Below, piece by piece: positions 1-6,714 of a DNA stretch of 11,302 bases. The notes beneath the pieces were generated by a model. The model was not told the DNA's origin, ran no database searches, and was given only the letters and a program-made list of their open reading frames with translations. Position numbers and translations under genes: made by a program. Source of the stretch: an uncultured Eggerthella sp. (lineage in GTDB: Bacteria; Actinomycetota; Coriobacteriia; Coriobacteriales; Eggerthellaceae); the NCBI GenBank assembly GCA_902470405.1, contig CABRGJ010000006.1:1-11302 (forward strand). The letters run 5' to 3'. Position 1 is the first letter of the stretch, and each line of letters starts with the position of its first letter.

Positions 1-51
1 AAGGAAGAACGGTATTCTTTCCTGTGTAGCACTGTTCGTCTGAACAAGAAT

Positions 52-58
52 AAAGGAG
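52..58 (+). promoter_or_regulatory. Shine-Dalgarno that decides the mihF start
   Basis: AAAGGAG lies here. It is 1 base from the ATG at 60 and 7 bases from the ATG at 66. The 7-base spacing is the normal one, so the start at 66 is preferred over the in-frame start two codons earlier. Confidence 0.7.
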
Positions 59-65
59 AATGAAG

Positions 66-374
66 ATGCCCGTACCACAGCTTACCCCTGAAGAACGGCA
101 AGCAGCTCTCGAGAAGGCTAAGATCGCTCGCGCAAAGCGCGCAGAGGTCCGCGAGAAATTGAAGCAAGGCTCCCTCACGCTTGAGCAGGTTCTCGATATG
201 CGTGACGATCCTATCATTGGCCGTATGAAGGTCTCTGCTCTGATCGAAACCTTGCCAGGCTATGGCAAGACGAAAGCGGAGAAGGCTATGGCAGAGCTCG
301 AGATTGCTGAATCTCGTCGCTTGAAGGGTCTTGGCGAGCGCCAGAGGCAGGCTCTTATCGAGCGTTTCGCGTAG
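66..374 (+). CDS. mihF: Integration host factor, actinobacterial type (mIHF)
   Basis: Small basic nucleoid-associated protein of about 102 residues. Known family role: actinobacterial mIHF binds and bends DNA and supports nucleoid structure and phage-type recombination; it is unrelated in fold to E. coli IHF. Seen in the sequence: a charged N-terminal helix (LTPEERQAALEKA), then a conserved core with MKVSALIETLPGYGK, then the C-terminal signature RRLKGLGERQRQALIERF. This order, and the length of about 100 residues, are those of the family. The ATG at 66 is chosen over 60 because of its spacing from the Shine-Dalgarno at 52-58. The stop is 2 bases before gmk, so the two genes are almost certainly co-transcribed. 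The upstream 59 bases hold only the end of an earlier unit that I cannot assign. The family call is secure. Confidence 0.93.
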   Translation: MPVPQLTPEERQAALEKAKIARAKRAEVREKLKQGSLTLEQVLDMRDDPIIGRMKVSALIETLPGYGKTKAEKAMAELEIAESRRLKGLGERQRQALIERFA

Positions 375-376
375 TC

Positions 377-940
377 ATGCCTCAAGGAAACCTCTTTGTT
401 ATATCGGGGCCTTCGGGTGCTGGCAAGGGAACGCTCATCTCTTTGCTCACGCAACGTTTTCCTGGTATCTGGGTTTCTGTCTCGGCAACTACTCGCGATC
501 CTCGTCCTGGCGAGAAAGATGGTATCGATTACTACTTTCTCTCAGAAGAGGAATTCGAGCGTGTCTTGGCTGATGGTGGATTTATCGAGCATGCGCTCGT
601 ACACGGAAAGCACTATGGAACGCTCAAGAAATACATCGATGAACATATCGCTCTTGGCGAACAGGTCATACTGGAAATAGATGTTCAAGGTGCGCGTCAG
701 GTGAAGAATATCATGCCTGACGCGCATTATATTTTCATCGAACCTCCATCGCTTGAGGAACTTGAGCGCAGGTTGCGTGGTCGTAATACCGAGACCGAAG
801 AGCAGATAAACAAGCGCCTTAACGCTGCTTCTCTGGAGCTTTCTGCAAAAATGGAGTATGATGTTCAGCTGGTGAATGAAGACATCGAGGATGCTTATGC
901 GCAACTCGAAGCTTATATTAGAAGCTGTAACGAACAATAG
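377..940 (+). CDS. gmk: Guanylate kinase
   Basis: Cytosolic enzyme that phosphorylates GMP to GDP with ATP, in purine nucleotide synthesis and salvage. The 187-residue protein opens with the P-loop GPSGAGKGT at residues 11-19, followed by the GMP-binding stretch SATTRDPRPGEKDGIDYYF, the YGT motif near residue 80, EIDVQGA, and the lid/C-terminal helices with RLRGRNTET. It is slightly shorter than the roughly 200 residues of many homologues, but all key motifs are present. The ATG at 377 starts 2 bases after the mihF stop with no Shine-Dalgarno of its own, so translation is probably coupled to mihF. The gap to rpoZ is 9 bases. The mihF-gmk-rpoZ order is typical of actinobacteria. Confidence 0.97.
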   Translation: MPQGNLFVISGPSGAGKGTLISLLTQRFPGIWVSVSATTRDPRPGEKDGIDYYFLSEEEFERVLADGGFIEHALVHGKHYGTLKKYIDEHIALGEQVILEIDVQGARQVKNIMPDAHYIFIEPPSLEELERRLRGRNTETEEQINKRLNAASLELSAKMEYDVQLVNEDIEDAYAQLEAYIRSCNEQ

Positions 941-949
941 AGGGAACAG

Positions 950-1210
950 ATGAGTATCATTGAACCAAAGATCGACGTTCTGCTGAACGAAACCGACAAC
1001 GACCGTTTCTTGCTGTGCGCCATCGCGTCGAAGCGTGCGCAGGATATCAACGAGATGATGCGTGGACAGCGCAATCGTGCTATCCAGCTGCAGACCGCAG
1101 TCGATATCGCACGTGCAGCGAATCGTCGTCCGCTCTCTCTCGCATTTGACGAGATCGCGAGTGGCGATGTTTCCTATACGGAAGATTCGATCGACGCGCA
1201 TAACCACTAA
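950..1210 (+). CDS. rpoZ: DNA-directed RNA polymerase subunit omega
   Basis: Small (86 residues) RNA polymerase subunit that helps the beta-prime subunit fold and the core assemble. The N-terminal half carries the omega signature: DRFLLCAIASKRAQDINEMM corresponds to the conserved block around the A-x-KRA-x-x-IN motif. Next comes a helix with AVDIARAANRRPLSLAFDEIASGDV, matching the family's 'KP...A..Ei..g.v' end. The length is short but normal for actinobacterial and Gram-positive omega. A purine-rich AGAGGGAA ends about 4 bases before the ATG. It is the last gene of the mihF-gmk-rpoZ operon, with a strong terminator 21 bases after its stop. Confidence 0.93.
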   Translation: MSIIEPKIDVLLNETDNDRFLLCAIASKRAQDINEMMRGQRNRAIQLQTAVDIARAANRRPLSLAFDEIASGDVSYTEDSIDAHNH

Positions 1211-1231
1211 ACGCGATCACAGGTCATTGGT

Positions 1232-1271
1232 AAGCTTGGGCTCTGGCGTCGTGCCATACCCAAGCTTTTTT
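1232..1271 (+). terminator. Rho-independent terminator after rpoZ
   Basis: The outer stem AAGCTTGGG (1232-1240) pairs perfectly with CCCAAGCTT (1259-1267). A nested inner stem TGGC (1244-1247) pairs with GCCA (1253-1256) around a 5-base loop. The right arm runs into a six-T tract (1266-1271). It ends the mihF-gmk-rpoZ unit and lies only 34 bases before the thiI start codon. Confidence 0.9.
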
Positions 1272-1294
1272 ATTGTCACCTTCTCAAACGAGCG

Positions 1295-1300
1295 AAAGGG
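1295..1300 (+). promoter_or_regulatory. Shine-Dalgarno that decides the thiI start
   Basis: AAAGGG ends 5 bases before the ATG at 1306. An in-frame TTG at 1273 would start inside the terminator T-tract region with no ribosome binding site, so 1306 is preferred. Confidence 0.65.
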
Positions 1301-1305
1301 TCGTC

Positions 1306-2529
1306 ATGTCCTTACAGCGGGTATGCTTGGTTCATTATCATGAGATCGGTCTCAAGGGAAAGAATCGCTCTCATTTTGAAAAACAGCTGGTCACTAATAT
1401 CAAGGCGGTGCTCGGCGATGCACCCATCGCCCGCATCAAGCGCATTTCGGGTCGAATCTGCCTGTTCGAGGATGTAGGTGCGACTTATGAACAATCCTGT
1501 GAGCTGGTCGATCTGGTCGCGGGGATTCCGGGAGTCGCGCGTGTTTCGTGCGGCTATCGCTGCGAGCAGGACCTTGAGGTGATGTACGAGACCGCTATCC
1601 AGGCGCTCGCTGATGTTCCATCGTTCGAAACATTCAAGGTGCAGGCTCGACGCAATCATACTGACTTTGAGATCGACTCTATGCAGCTCAACCAGTTGGT
1701 CGGCGCTGCGCTTTGCCGTGCTTTTCAGGACAAGAAGGTCCTGATGAAGAATCCAGATATAGAAGTACGTGTTGAAGTGATCGAGGGGCATTGCTATATC
1801 TATGCGCACAGCGTGGTGGGCGTGGGCGGCCTGCCAGTGGGGAGCGCAGGAAAGGTGGTCACGCTCATGTCGTCAGGCATCGATTCGCCTGTTGCTACTT
1901 GGCGGATCGCCCGACGTGGTGCAGTACCGATCGGTGTTCATTTTTCAGGAAGACCAGAGACGCTAGATACAAGCGAGTTCTTGGTCGATGATATCGCGCA
2001 TGTTCTCGAGCGCACGGGTTGTTTCGCGCGCCTCTATATCGTGCCGATTGGTGATTATCAGCGCAGGATCGCAGAATCTGCCCCTGCTTCACTTCGTATC
2101 GTGCTCTATCGACGTTTCATGTATACCATCGCACAGCGCATTGCAGAGCTTGAGGGCGCCAAAGCGCTTGTGACCGGCGAGAGCCTTGGTCAGGTCGCTT
2201 CGCAGACGCTCGATAACATCCAATGCACGAACGCTGCGGTTTCGCTTCCTGTGCTGCGCCCGCTCATCGGCTCTGATAAAGTCGAGATCATCGCAGAGGC
2301 ACAGCGCATCGGTACGTTCGAGATTTCTTCGCAAGACGCTCCCGACTGCTGCACGCTCTATATGCCGCGCAATCCCGAGACCCATGCGAAATTACCCGTG
2401 GTGTTGAAGGTAGAAGAAGAACTACCGATCGATGCATGGATCGAAGAGATCATGGGTAATCTTGAAGTGCATGATTATCGCTGCCCTTCCTATCAGCGGA
2501 TTTCAAAAAAAATAACAGCTCGCTGCTGA
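1306..2529 (+). CDS. thiI: tRNA 4-thiouridine synthetase / thiamine sulfurtransferase ThiI
   Basis: ThiI adenylates U8 of tRNA and transfers sulfur to make 4-thiouridine; in many bacteria it also helps supply sulfur for the thiamine thiazole. The 407-residue protein has the family order: an N-terminal ferredoxin-like part starting YHEIGLKGKNR, a THUMP domain (about residues 60-170, including FKVQARRNHTDF and MKNPDIEVRVEV), then a PP-loop ATPase domain from about residue 185, with ALVTGESLGQVASQT and a CCTLYMPRNPETH segment (C348/C349). The chain ends near the PP-loop domain with no rhodanese domain, as in the short Bacillus-type ThiI, so sulfur probably comes straight from a cysteine desulfurase. 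Odd: the PP-loop reads SSGIDS (residues 189-194) where SGGxDS is usual. The ATG at 1306 follows AAAGGG. No clear promoter is seen between the rpoZ terminator and the start. Confidence 0.93.
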   Translation: MSLQRVCLVHYHEIGLKGKNRSHFEKQLVTNIKAVLGDAPIARIKRISGRICLFEDVGATYEQSCELVDLVAGIPGVARVSCGYRCEQDLEVMYETAIQALADVPSFETFKVQARRNHTDFEIDSMQLNQLVGAALCRAFQDKKVLMKNPDIEVRVEVIEGHCYIYAHSVVGVGGLPVGSAGKVVTLMSSGIDSPVATWRIARRGAVPIGVHFSGRPETLDTSEFLVDDIAHVLERTGCFARLYIVPIGDYQRRIAESAPASLRIVLYRRFMYTIAQRIAELEGAKALVTGESLGQVASQTLDNIQCTNAAVSLPVLRPLIGSDKVEIIAEAQRIGTFEISSQDAPDCCTLYMPRNPETHAKLPVVLKVEEELPIDAWIEEIMGNLEVHDYRCPSYQRISKKITARC

Positions 2530-2533
2530 AAAA

Positions 2534-2562
2534 TGTTCAGATAAAGTTCAAAGATATATAAG
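2534..2562 (+). promoter_or_regulatory. Candidate promoter for comEA-comEC
   Basis: In the 70-base gap after thiI a good -10 hexamer, TATAAG (2557-2562), sits in an AT-rich run. The -35 region 17 bases upstream, TGTTCA (2534-2539), is weak. Transcription would begin near 2569, giving a leader of about 30 bases that contains the strong comEA Shine-Dalgarno. Confidence 0.4.
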
Positions 2563-2585
2563 ATACGGCTTCTATGCTTTATAGC

Positions 2586-2593
2586 AAGGAGGT
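2586..2593 (+). promoter_or_regulatory. Strong Shine-Dalgarno fixing the GTG start of comEA
   Basis: AAGGAGGT is nearly full anti-16S complementarity and ends 6 bases before the GTG at 2600. It supports this GTG as the start codon. Confidence 0.75.
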
Positions 2594-2599
2594 CGTACC

Positions 2600-2995
2600 G
2601 TGTCATTTGTCGATGATGTTGATAGCCTAAAATCGAAGCTACACTTGCGCGATATGCCCGCGCCACTGCGCATTGGGCTTGTCATCCTGTGCGCGGTCGT
2701 CCTCTTCATCCTTTTCCAGGGGCTTTGGCAGCTCGGAGCCGGCGATACGCACCTCATCGAGGGCTCGAACCAAAGCTCTTGGGAAAAGGATGCCAACACA
2801 GAAGACCTTCAGATCGAGACAGCACAAACCCCTGAGGCTGAAAGCGCAGAGAAGGGAATAGCGTCTTCTACGGAGTCTATAACGCTCTCGGTGCATGTGG
2901 TAGGGGAGGTCGTTACCCCTGGATTGTATGAAGTGCCTGAAGGGGCTCGCATCAAGGATGCGATCGAGGCGGCAGGCGGCATGACCGCTGATTAA
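2600..2995 (+). pseudogene. comEA: ComEA, N-terminal part (membrane anchor and truncated SLBB domain); frame broken
   Basis: ComEA is the membrane-anchored DNA receptor that binds incoming double-stranded DNA and hands it to ComEC during natural transformation. This 131-residue frame gives a cytosolic N-terminus, one membrane helix (about residues 23-43, rich in L/V/I), an acidic/polar linker, and an SLBB domain starting SVHVVGEVVTPGLYEV near residue 95. It stops at TAA 2993-2995 right after AAGGMTAD, in the middle of SLBB. The rest of the same domain (NLARVLADGEQIVV) continues at once in the +1 frame. Comparison with the usual ComEA layout suggests roughly five residues are missing, so a small deletion that is not a multiple of three is likelier than a one-base error. 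A natural mutation and an assembly error cannot be told apart here. Confidence 0.85.
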
Positions 2996-3302
2996 TCTTG
3001 CTCGCGTGCTTGCAGATGGTGAACAGATCGTCGTGGCTTCGAAGAATGCCTCATCTGCTTCTGCAGCCACCGCCTCTTCAGCGATAGCTTCTGCTGGTGC
3101 TACATCGATAGATCTAGTGAACATCAATACTGCAGATGCTGTAACGCTCACCAGCCTTTCTGGTATCGGGGAGGCGACTGCACAGAAGATCATTGCAGAT
3201 CGAGAGAAGAACGGCCCTTTCAAGACGAAGAAGGATATCACTCGTGTCTCGGGCATTGGCGATAAGAAATATGAAGCGATAAAAGATTCGATCACGGTCT
3301 AG
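2991..3302 (+). pseudogene. comEA: ComEA, C-terminal part (SLBB end and helix-hairpin-helix DNA-binding domain)
   Basis: This frame continues the ComEA coding sequence. It begins with the end of SLBB (INLARVLADGEQIVVAS), then a Ser/Ala-rich linker, then the tandem helix-hairpin-helix domain: VNINTADAVTLTSLSGIGEATAQKI, then GPFKTKKDITRVSGIGDKKYEAI. The two GIG hairpins are the DNA-backbone-binding elements of ComEA. The frame is open only from 2985, because an in-frame TGA lies at 2982-2984, so the join to the first part must fall between 2985 and 2995. A GTG at 3006 could in principle start a 98-residue protein, but it has no Shine-Dalgarno and would lack the membrane anchor. Coding quality remains high, which suggests a recent break. 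comEC begins 4 bases after the stop. Confidence 0.85.
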
Positions 3303-3306
3303 CTCC

Positions 3307-5709
3307 ATGCGTACGAACCGTCTTCGAAAGCGATCGCTCCAAGCGAGCAGACCCTCTTTTCCTGCTCCTTGTATACTCGCGCTTGCTTGTGCGGTTGGCA
3401 TATTCTTGAGCAGGCCAACTATGGGCATTCTCGATACTGATGGCGTGCATGTTGCGATCGGCATAATAGTGTTTGCTTTGCTCGTGGCTCTTGTCATGGT
3501 GCTTAGGTCCAAGCATGTCATCGTGTATGGTGCTGCGTTCTTCGTCATCGCCGGTCTTGCTCTGGGGTGCGTACAGCTTTCGTTGTTCGCGAAAGAGCGC
3601 GTAGGAGTGCCGGAGGGCTCCGAATGTTATCGCTTCGTCTTGAATAGCGATTCAACTCGGACGCTCTATGGATCTCAGGCACAAGCAGTCATCGATGGGG
3701 GAACATACAGTGGACAAGAAGCGCTGCTCTTCATAGAGACCGAAGATCAGCTTTATGCTGGCGATTTGATTCAAGCTGAGACGCGTTTGAGTGTTCCTGC
3801 AGAAGAGTATCTTGCGTATTACGATCAGAAAGGGATCGCGTTCTCTGCTAGCATCAAGGCTTTCCAGGTTGAAGAGAATCCGACATGGCTTAGTCCAATC
3901 TATCAATTGCGCAAGCGTTTGTTGAACATACTCGGTTCAGGAAGCGACGAGCAGACACTTTTGCGTGCGATCTTACTGGGTGAGCGCAGTAACCTTTTTG
4001 ATGCGAGCTTTTATCATGGCATCAAGGTGGCGGGCCTTGCTCATCTAGTAGCCGTATCAGGCGCCCATCTGGTCATCGTGGTAGGTTTTGTCTCTCTTCT
4101 CTTGCGTGCCTTGCACGCTTCTGTGCGCATTAACGTTGCGTTCCAGACAGCGTTCTTGGTGATATATCTTATTCTGGTAGGGTTTCCCGTGTCATGCATT
4201 CGCGCTGCATTGATGAGCACCATAGCACTCTTCGCACTCATGGCTAAACGAAAATCCTCGTCGCTCCCCGCCCTTGGCATCACGACGATCGCATTGATGG
4301 TGCTCGATCCTTCGGTGGTCTATCAGCTCTCCTATCAGCTCTCAGTAGCTGCAACGTTTGGTATCGTGTTGTTCATGCCGCTCTTTGTCGAGTGGTTTGC
4401 GAGCCTCACGCCGAAGATGCCCGAGTTTGTTCGTGAATCGATCAGTATGACGCTTTCAGCGCTCATCTTCTCGCTTCCGATCAGTGCTGCGCGATTCTCT
4501 TTGGTACCTTTGCTTTCGCCGCTTGCGAATCTCGTTGCTACTCCTTATCTGACAGTGCTGCTGATGTTCGGTTTTGCAGCACTGCTCTTCAGCTCGGTCG
4601 CTCCCTTCCTGCTCGAGATCCTTGGCTTGCTTACGAAAGGCCTCATCGTATTCTTTGGATTCATCGAAGTGATCCCTGGTGCCTCGATCCCTGTGTCGAT
4701 TGGTATTACTGTTGCGCTTCCGGCCTCTCTGGCAAGTGCGATCGTCGTGTGGTTGTGGTGGCCGACGCCTCGTAAGCGCAAGACCATCTTGTCCATGCAA
4801 GGACGCGATGCGCCCGAGCGCTATGCGAACATTCAGCGATTCAGGGCAAAAAGAATTGCAGGTATTACGGTCGCGATCCTTGTTGGAGCACTCGTCGTTG
4901 TCGGATTCTCCGTATCGTCGAGAGGGGATCGGATCGTGATGCTCGATGTGGGGCAAGGGGATAGTTTTGCTTTCATGAGCGAAGGTAAGACGGTCCTTGT
5001 TGATACAGGAAATGAAACCGAGATGTTCTATTCAGCGCTTGCTCGAAGCGGGATCACGCATATCGATGCGGTCATCATCACGCATCCTGATGATGATCAT
5101 TGCGGTAATCTGAGCGAGCTTAGTGGTGTGGTAGGTGTGGATAAGGTAGTGATCGCTGAGGGACTCGATGAGGTTGAAGATGAGAAGGTGGAGCTCTTCG
5201 TTGCTCAGACAAGAGGGATGATGGGAGCGGATCGCGTTGTGGAAGTAAGAACAGGAGACCACCTTCGATTCGGCGCCTTCACATTCGATATCGTTGCGCC
5301 TTGCAGTATCGAGCATGAGGGCGGTAATGAGGACAGTATCTGCTTTTATGCACGTATTGATTGCGATCGAGATGGTAGCCCTGATTGGAATGCATTCTTT
5401 TGCGGAGACGCTGAAGCGGAGGTGCTTGAGGGGCTTGATGATGAGCATTTGCTCGAGAAGGTCGATCTGTATAAGGTCGGACATCATGGGTCACGTAAGG
5501 CACTTACGCCCGAGCTTGCCGAAACGCTTGCCCCGAAGGTCTCGCTGATCGGTGTTGGGAAGAATACGTATGGTCACCCAACGCAAGAGACCCTTTCGAA
5601 TCTCGAGGCGGTCGGTTCGCAGATCTATCGCAGTGATCTTTGTGGCAATGTGGTCTGCACCTTCACTTTGGATGCGATGGAGCTCACGAGCGATCGAGCA
5701 GTCGCGTAG
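3307..5709 (+). CDS. comEC: DNA internalization channel ComEC/Rec2
   Basis: Polytopic membrane protein that forms the channel passing single-stranded DNA into the cytoplasm during transformation. The 800-residue protein has the full three-part layout. First come N-terminal hydrophobic segments and a soluble OB-like region (about residues 15-200). Next is the Competence membrane domain, with LRAILLGERSNLF (from residue 219) and GLAHLVAVSGAHL (243-255) followed by many hydrophobic helices to about residue 490, and a further helix near 515-535. Last is a C-terminal metallo-beta-lactamase domain with MLDVGQGDSF (545-554), THPDDDHCGN (592-601, metal ligands H593, D595, D597, H598), CGD (699-701) and KVGHHGS (723-729). 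All metal-site motifs are intact, so this copy looks functional as an uptake nuclease/channel. The ATG at 3307 lacks a Shine-Dalgarno and lies 4 bases after comEA, suggesting translational coupling. holA follows after 17 bases. Confidence 0.95.
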   Translation: MRTNRLRKRSLQASRPSFPAPCILALACAVGIFLSRPTMGILDTDGVHVAIGIIVFALLVALVMVLRSKHVIVYGAAFFVIAGLALGCVQLSLFAKERVGVPEGSECYRFVLNSDSTRTLYGSQAQAVIDGGTYSGQEALLFIETEDQLYAGDLIQAETRLSVPAEEYLAYYDQKGIAFSASIKAFQVEENPTWLSPIYQLRKRLLNILGSGSDEQTLLRAILLGERSNLFDASFYHGIKVAGLAHLVAVSGAHLVIVVGFVSLLLRALHASVRINVAFQTAFLVIYLILVGFPVSCIRAALMSTIALFALMAKRKSSSLPALGITTIALMVLDPSVVYQLSYQLSVAATFGIVLFMPLFVEWFASLTPKMPEFVRESISMTLSALIFSLPISAARFSLVPLLSPLANLVATPYLTVLLMFGFAALLFSSVAPFLLEILGLLTKGLIVFFGFIEVIPGASIPVSIGITVALPASLASAIVVWLWWPTPRKRKTILSMQGRDAPERYANIQRFRAKRIAGITVAILVGALVVVGFSVSSRGDRIVMLDVGQGDSFAFMSEGKTVLVDTGNETEMFYSALARSGITHIDAVIITHPDDDHCGNLSELSGVVGVDKVVIAEGLDEVEDEKVELFVAQTRGMMGADRVVEVRTGDHLRFGAFTFDIVAPCSIEHEGGNEDSICFYARIDCDRDGSPDWNAFFCGDAEAEVLEGLDDEHLLEKVDLYKVGHHGSRKALTPELAETLAPKVSLIGVGKNTYGHPTQETLSNLEAVGSQIYRSDLCGNVVCTFTLDAMELTSDRAVA

Positions 5710-5714
5710 TACGC

Positions 5715-5720
5715 TACAAT
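5715..5720 (+). promoter_or_regulatory. Possible -10 element for a leaderless holA transcript
   Basis: TACAAT ends 6 bases before the holA ATG at 5727, the position expected for a start site on the A of the ATG. There is no good -35 and no Shine-Dalgarno. holA may equally be read through from comEC. Confidence 0.35.
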
Positions 5721-5726
5721 ACCAGT

Positions 5727-6692
5727 ATGGCTAACACGAATGACAAATCCTTGCTCCCGGTTTATCTCATCAGTGGCGAAGACGAGCTCAAACGAGAGAC
5801 GGTCATCAAGCGTTTGCGCAAACGCATCTCGTCCTATGGCGATCTGTCCTTTAACGCCGATGTATTCAATGGCGAGAAAGCAACTGGTGAAGAGATCGTC
5901 GCTGCAGCGAATACGCTGCCGTTTGCGAGCGAGGTTCGTTTAGTCCAAGTCGATCATGTTGAGAAGCTTCGCAAAGCCGATATGGAAGCGATCATTGACT
6001 ATCTTGCAGCTCCCTCGTCCACCACAGTGCTCGCACTCGTTGCGGTAAAGCTCGCAAAGAACACGCGTCTCTACAAGGCGGTAGGGGCATATGGCAAGAC
6101 AGCCTATATCGATTGCGCGCCTTTTCAGGCAAAAGATCTGAATGCTGCAGTGCGCTCGATGGCCATTACGCATGGAGTCACCTTCACCGAAGGAGCTGCG
6201 GCATCTCTTATCGATCTTGCTGGTACGAACACGGTCACGCTCGATAATGAGATCAAGAAGCTCGCCCTTGCGCATCGTGGTGATGATCCAGTGAATCAGA
6301 ACGAGGTCATTGCGCTCGTCGCACATACGGCCGAGATCAAACCTTGGGAATTCCTCGATGCGTTCGGTATGAAGAATCTTTCGCGTTGTATCTATCTTTA
6401 CAATCGCATGGAGAAGACTTCGCCCCACCAGCTGCTTGCGCTTTGCGTGTCCCGTGCGCGCGATCTGATCAGTGTTCGCGCGCTTAATGCGCGCGGTGTT
6501 GGGGATGTGGCTTCGATCATGAAGATGCCGCCATGGCGGCTCAAGACGCTCAACAAGCAGGCGGCGCGCTATTCTATGACGCAACTTGTCGGGGCATTAA
6601 AAACAGCCCAAGAAACCGAACTCGCTATGAAGAGCGGGGCGGATCCTCGGGCTGAATTCCTTGATTGGCTGGTTGCGACGCTTGCTCGCTAG
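5727..6692 (+). CDS. holA: DNA polymerase III subunit delta
   Basis: Delta subunit of the clamp loader, the 'wrench' that opens the sliding clamp for loading at primed DNA. The 321-residue protein starts MANTNDKSLLPVYLISGEDEL, the usual delta N-terminus with the GE/DE motif of the degenerate AAA+ domain. It continues with EEIVAAANTLPFASEVRLVQVD, the LxDEIxKL-type stretch TVTLDNEIKKLALAH, and the C-terminal collar helices (PHQLLALCVSRARDLISVRAL, then the PPWRLKTLNKQA-like MPPWR segment). Length is normal. The reading frame extends upstream into comEC, but the conserved N-terminus and the ATG at 5727 fix the start. The comEC-holA neighbourhood is widely conserved. The stop is 22 bases from the stop of the convergent pta gene. 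Confidence 0.92.
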   Translation: MANTNDKSLLPVYLISGEDELKRETVIKRLRKRISSYGDLSFNADVFNGEKATGEEIVAAANTLPFASEVRLVQVDHVEKLRKADMEAIIDYLAAPSSTTVLALVAVKLAKNTRLYKAVGAYGKTAYIDCAPFQAKDLNAAVRSMAITHGVTFTEGAAASLIDLAGTNTVTLDNEIKKLALAHRGDDPVNQNEVIALVAHTAEIKPWEFLDAFGMKNLSRCIYLYNRMEKTSPHQLLALCVSRARDLISVRALNARGVGDVASIMKMPPWRLKTLNKQAARYSMTQLVGALKTAQETELAMKSGADPRAEFLDWLVATLAR

Positions 6693-6714
6693 CCGATCGA
6701 TATCTTCAGACTCT

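Noticed and set aside
3..22. Imperfect hairpin GGAAGAA / TTCTTTCC near the left edge
   Set aside because: It has a bulge, low GC and no T tract; it could be the end of an upstream unit but is not supported as a terminator.
34..45. GTTC-N4-GAAC inverted repeat upstream of mihF, resembling a LexA operator
   Set aside because: The half-sites are in the opposite orientation to the actinobacterial/Bacillus LexA box (GAAC-N4-GTTC), and mihF is not an expected SOS gene.
407..433. Gmk P-loop ending GKGT rather than GKST
   Set aside because: GKGT is common in bacterial guanylate kinases, so it is not unusual.
542..1207. 221-codon minus-strand open frame across gmk and rpoZ
   Set aside because: It is a shadow of two clear conserved genes, with no Shine-Dalgarno and no recognisable protein.
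2639..3295. 218-codon minus-strand open frame opposite comEA
   Set aside because: It runs through both comEA fragments as an antisense shadow; the sense strand carries clear SLBB and helix-hairpin-helix domains.
1..3960. High density of GATC sites (about 32 by hand count in the first 3.9 kb, roughly twice random expectation)
   Set aside because: Favoured codons (GAT, ATC, and TCG or CGC following GA) produce GATC often; no clustering in intergenic regions was seen, so a methylation or replication signal is not supported.
4456..4956. 166-codon minus-strand frame opposite comEC
   Set aside because: Its Arg/Asp/His-rich low-complexity composition is typical of an antisense shadow.
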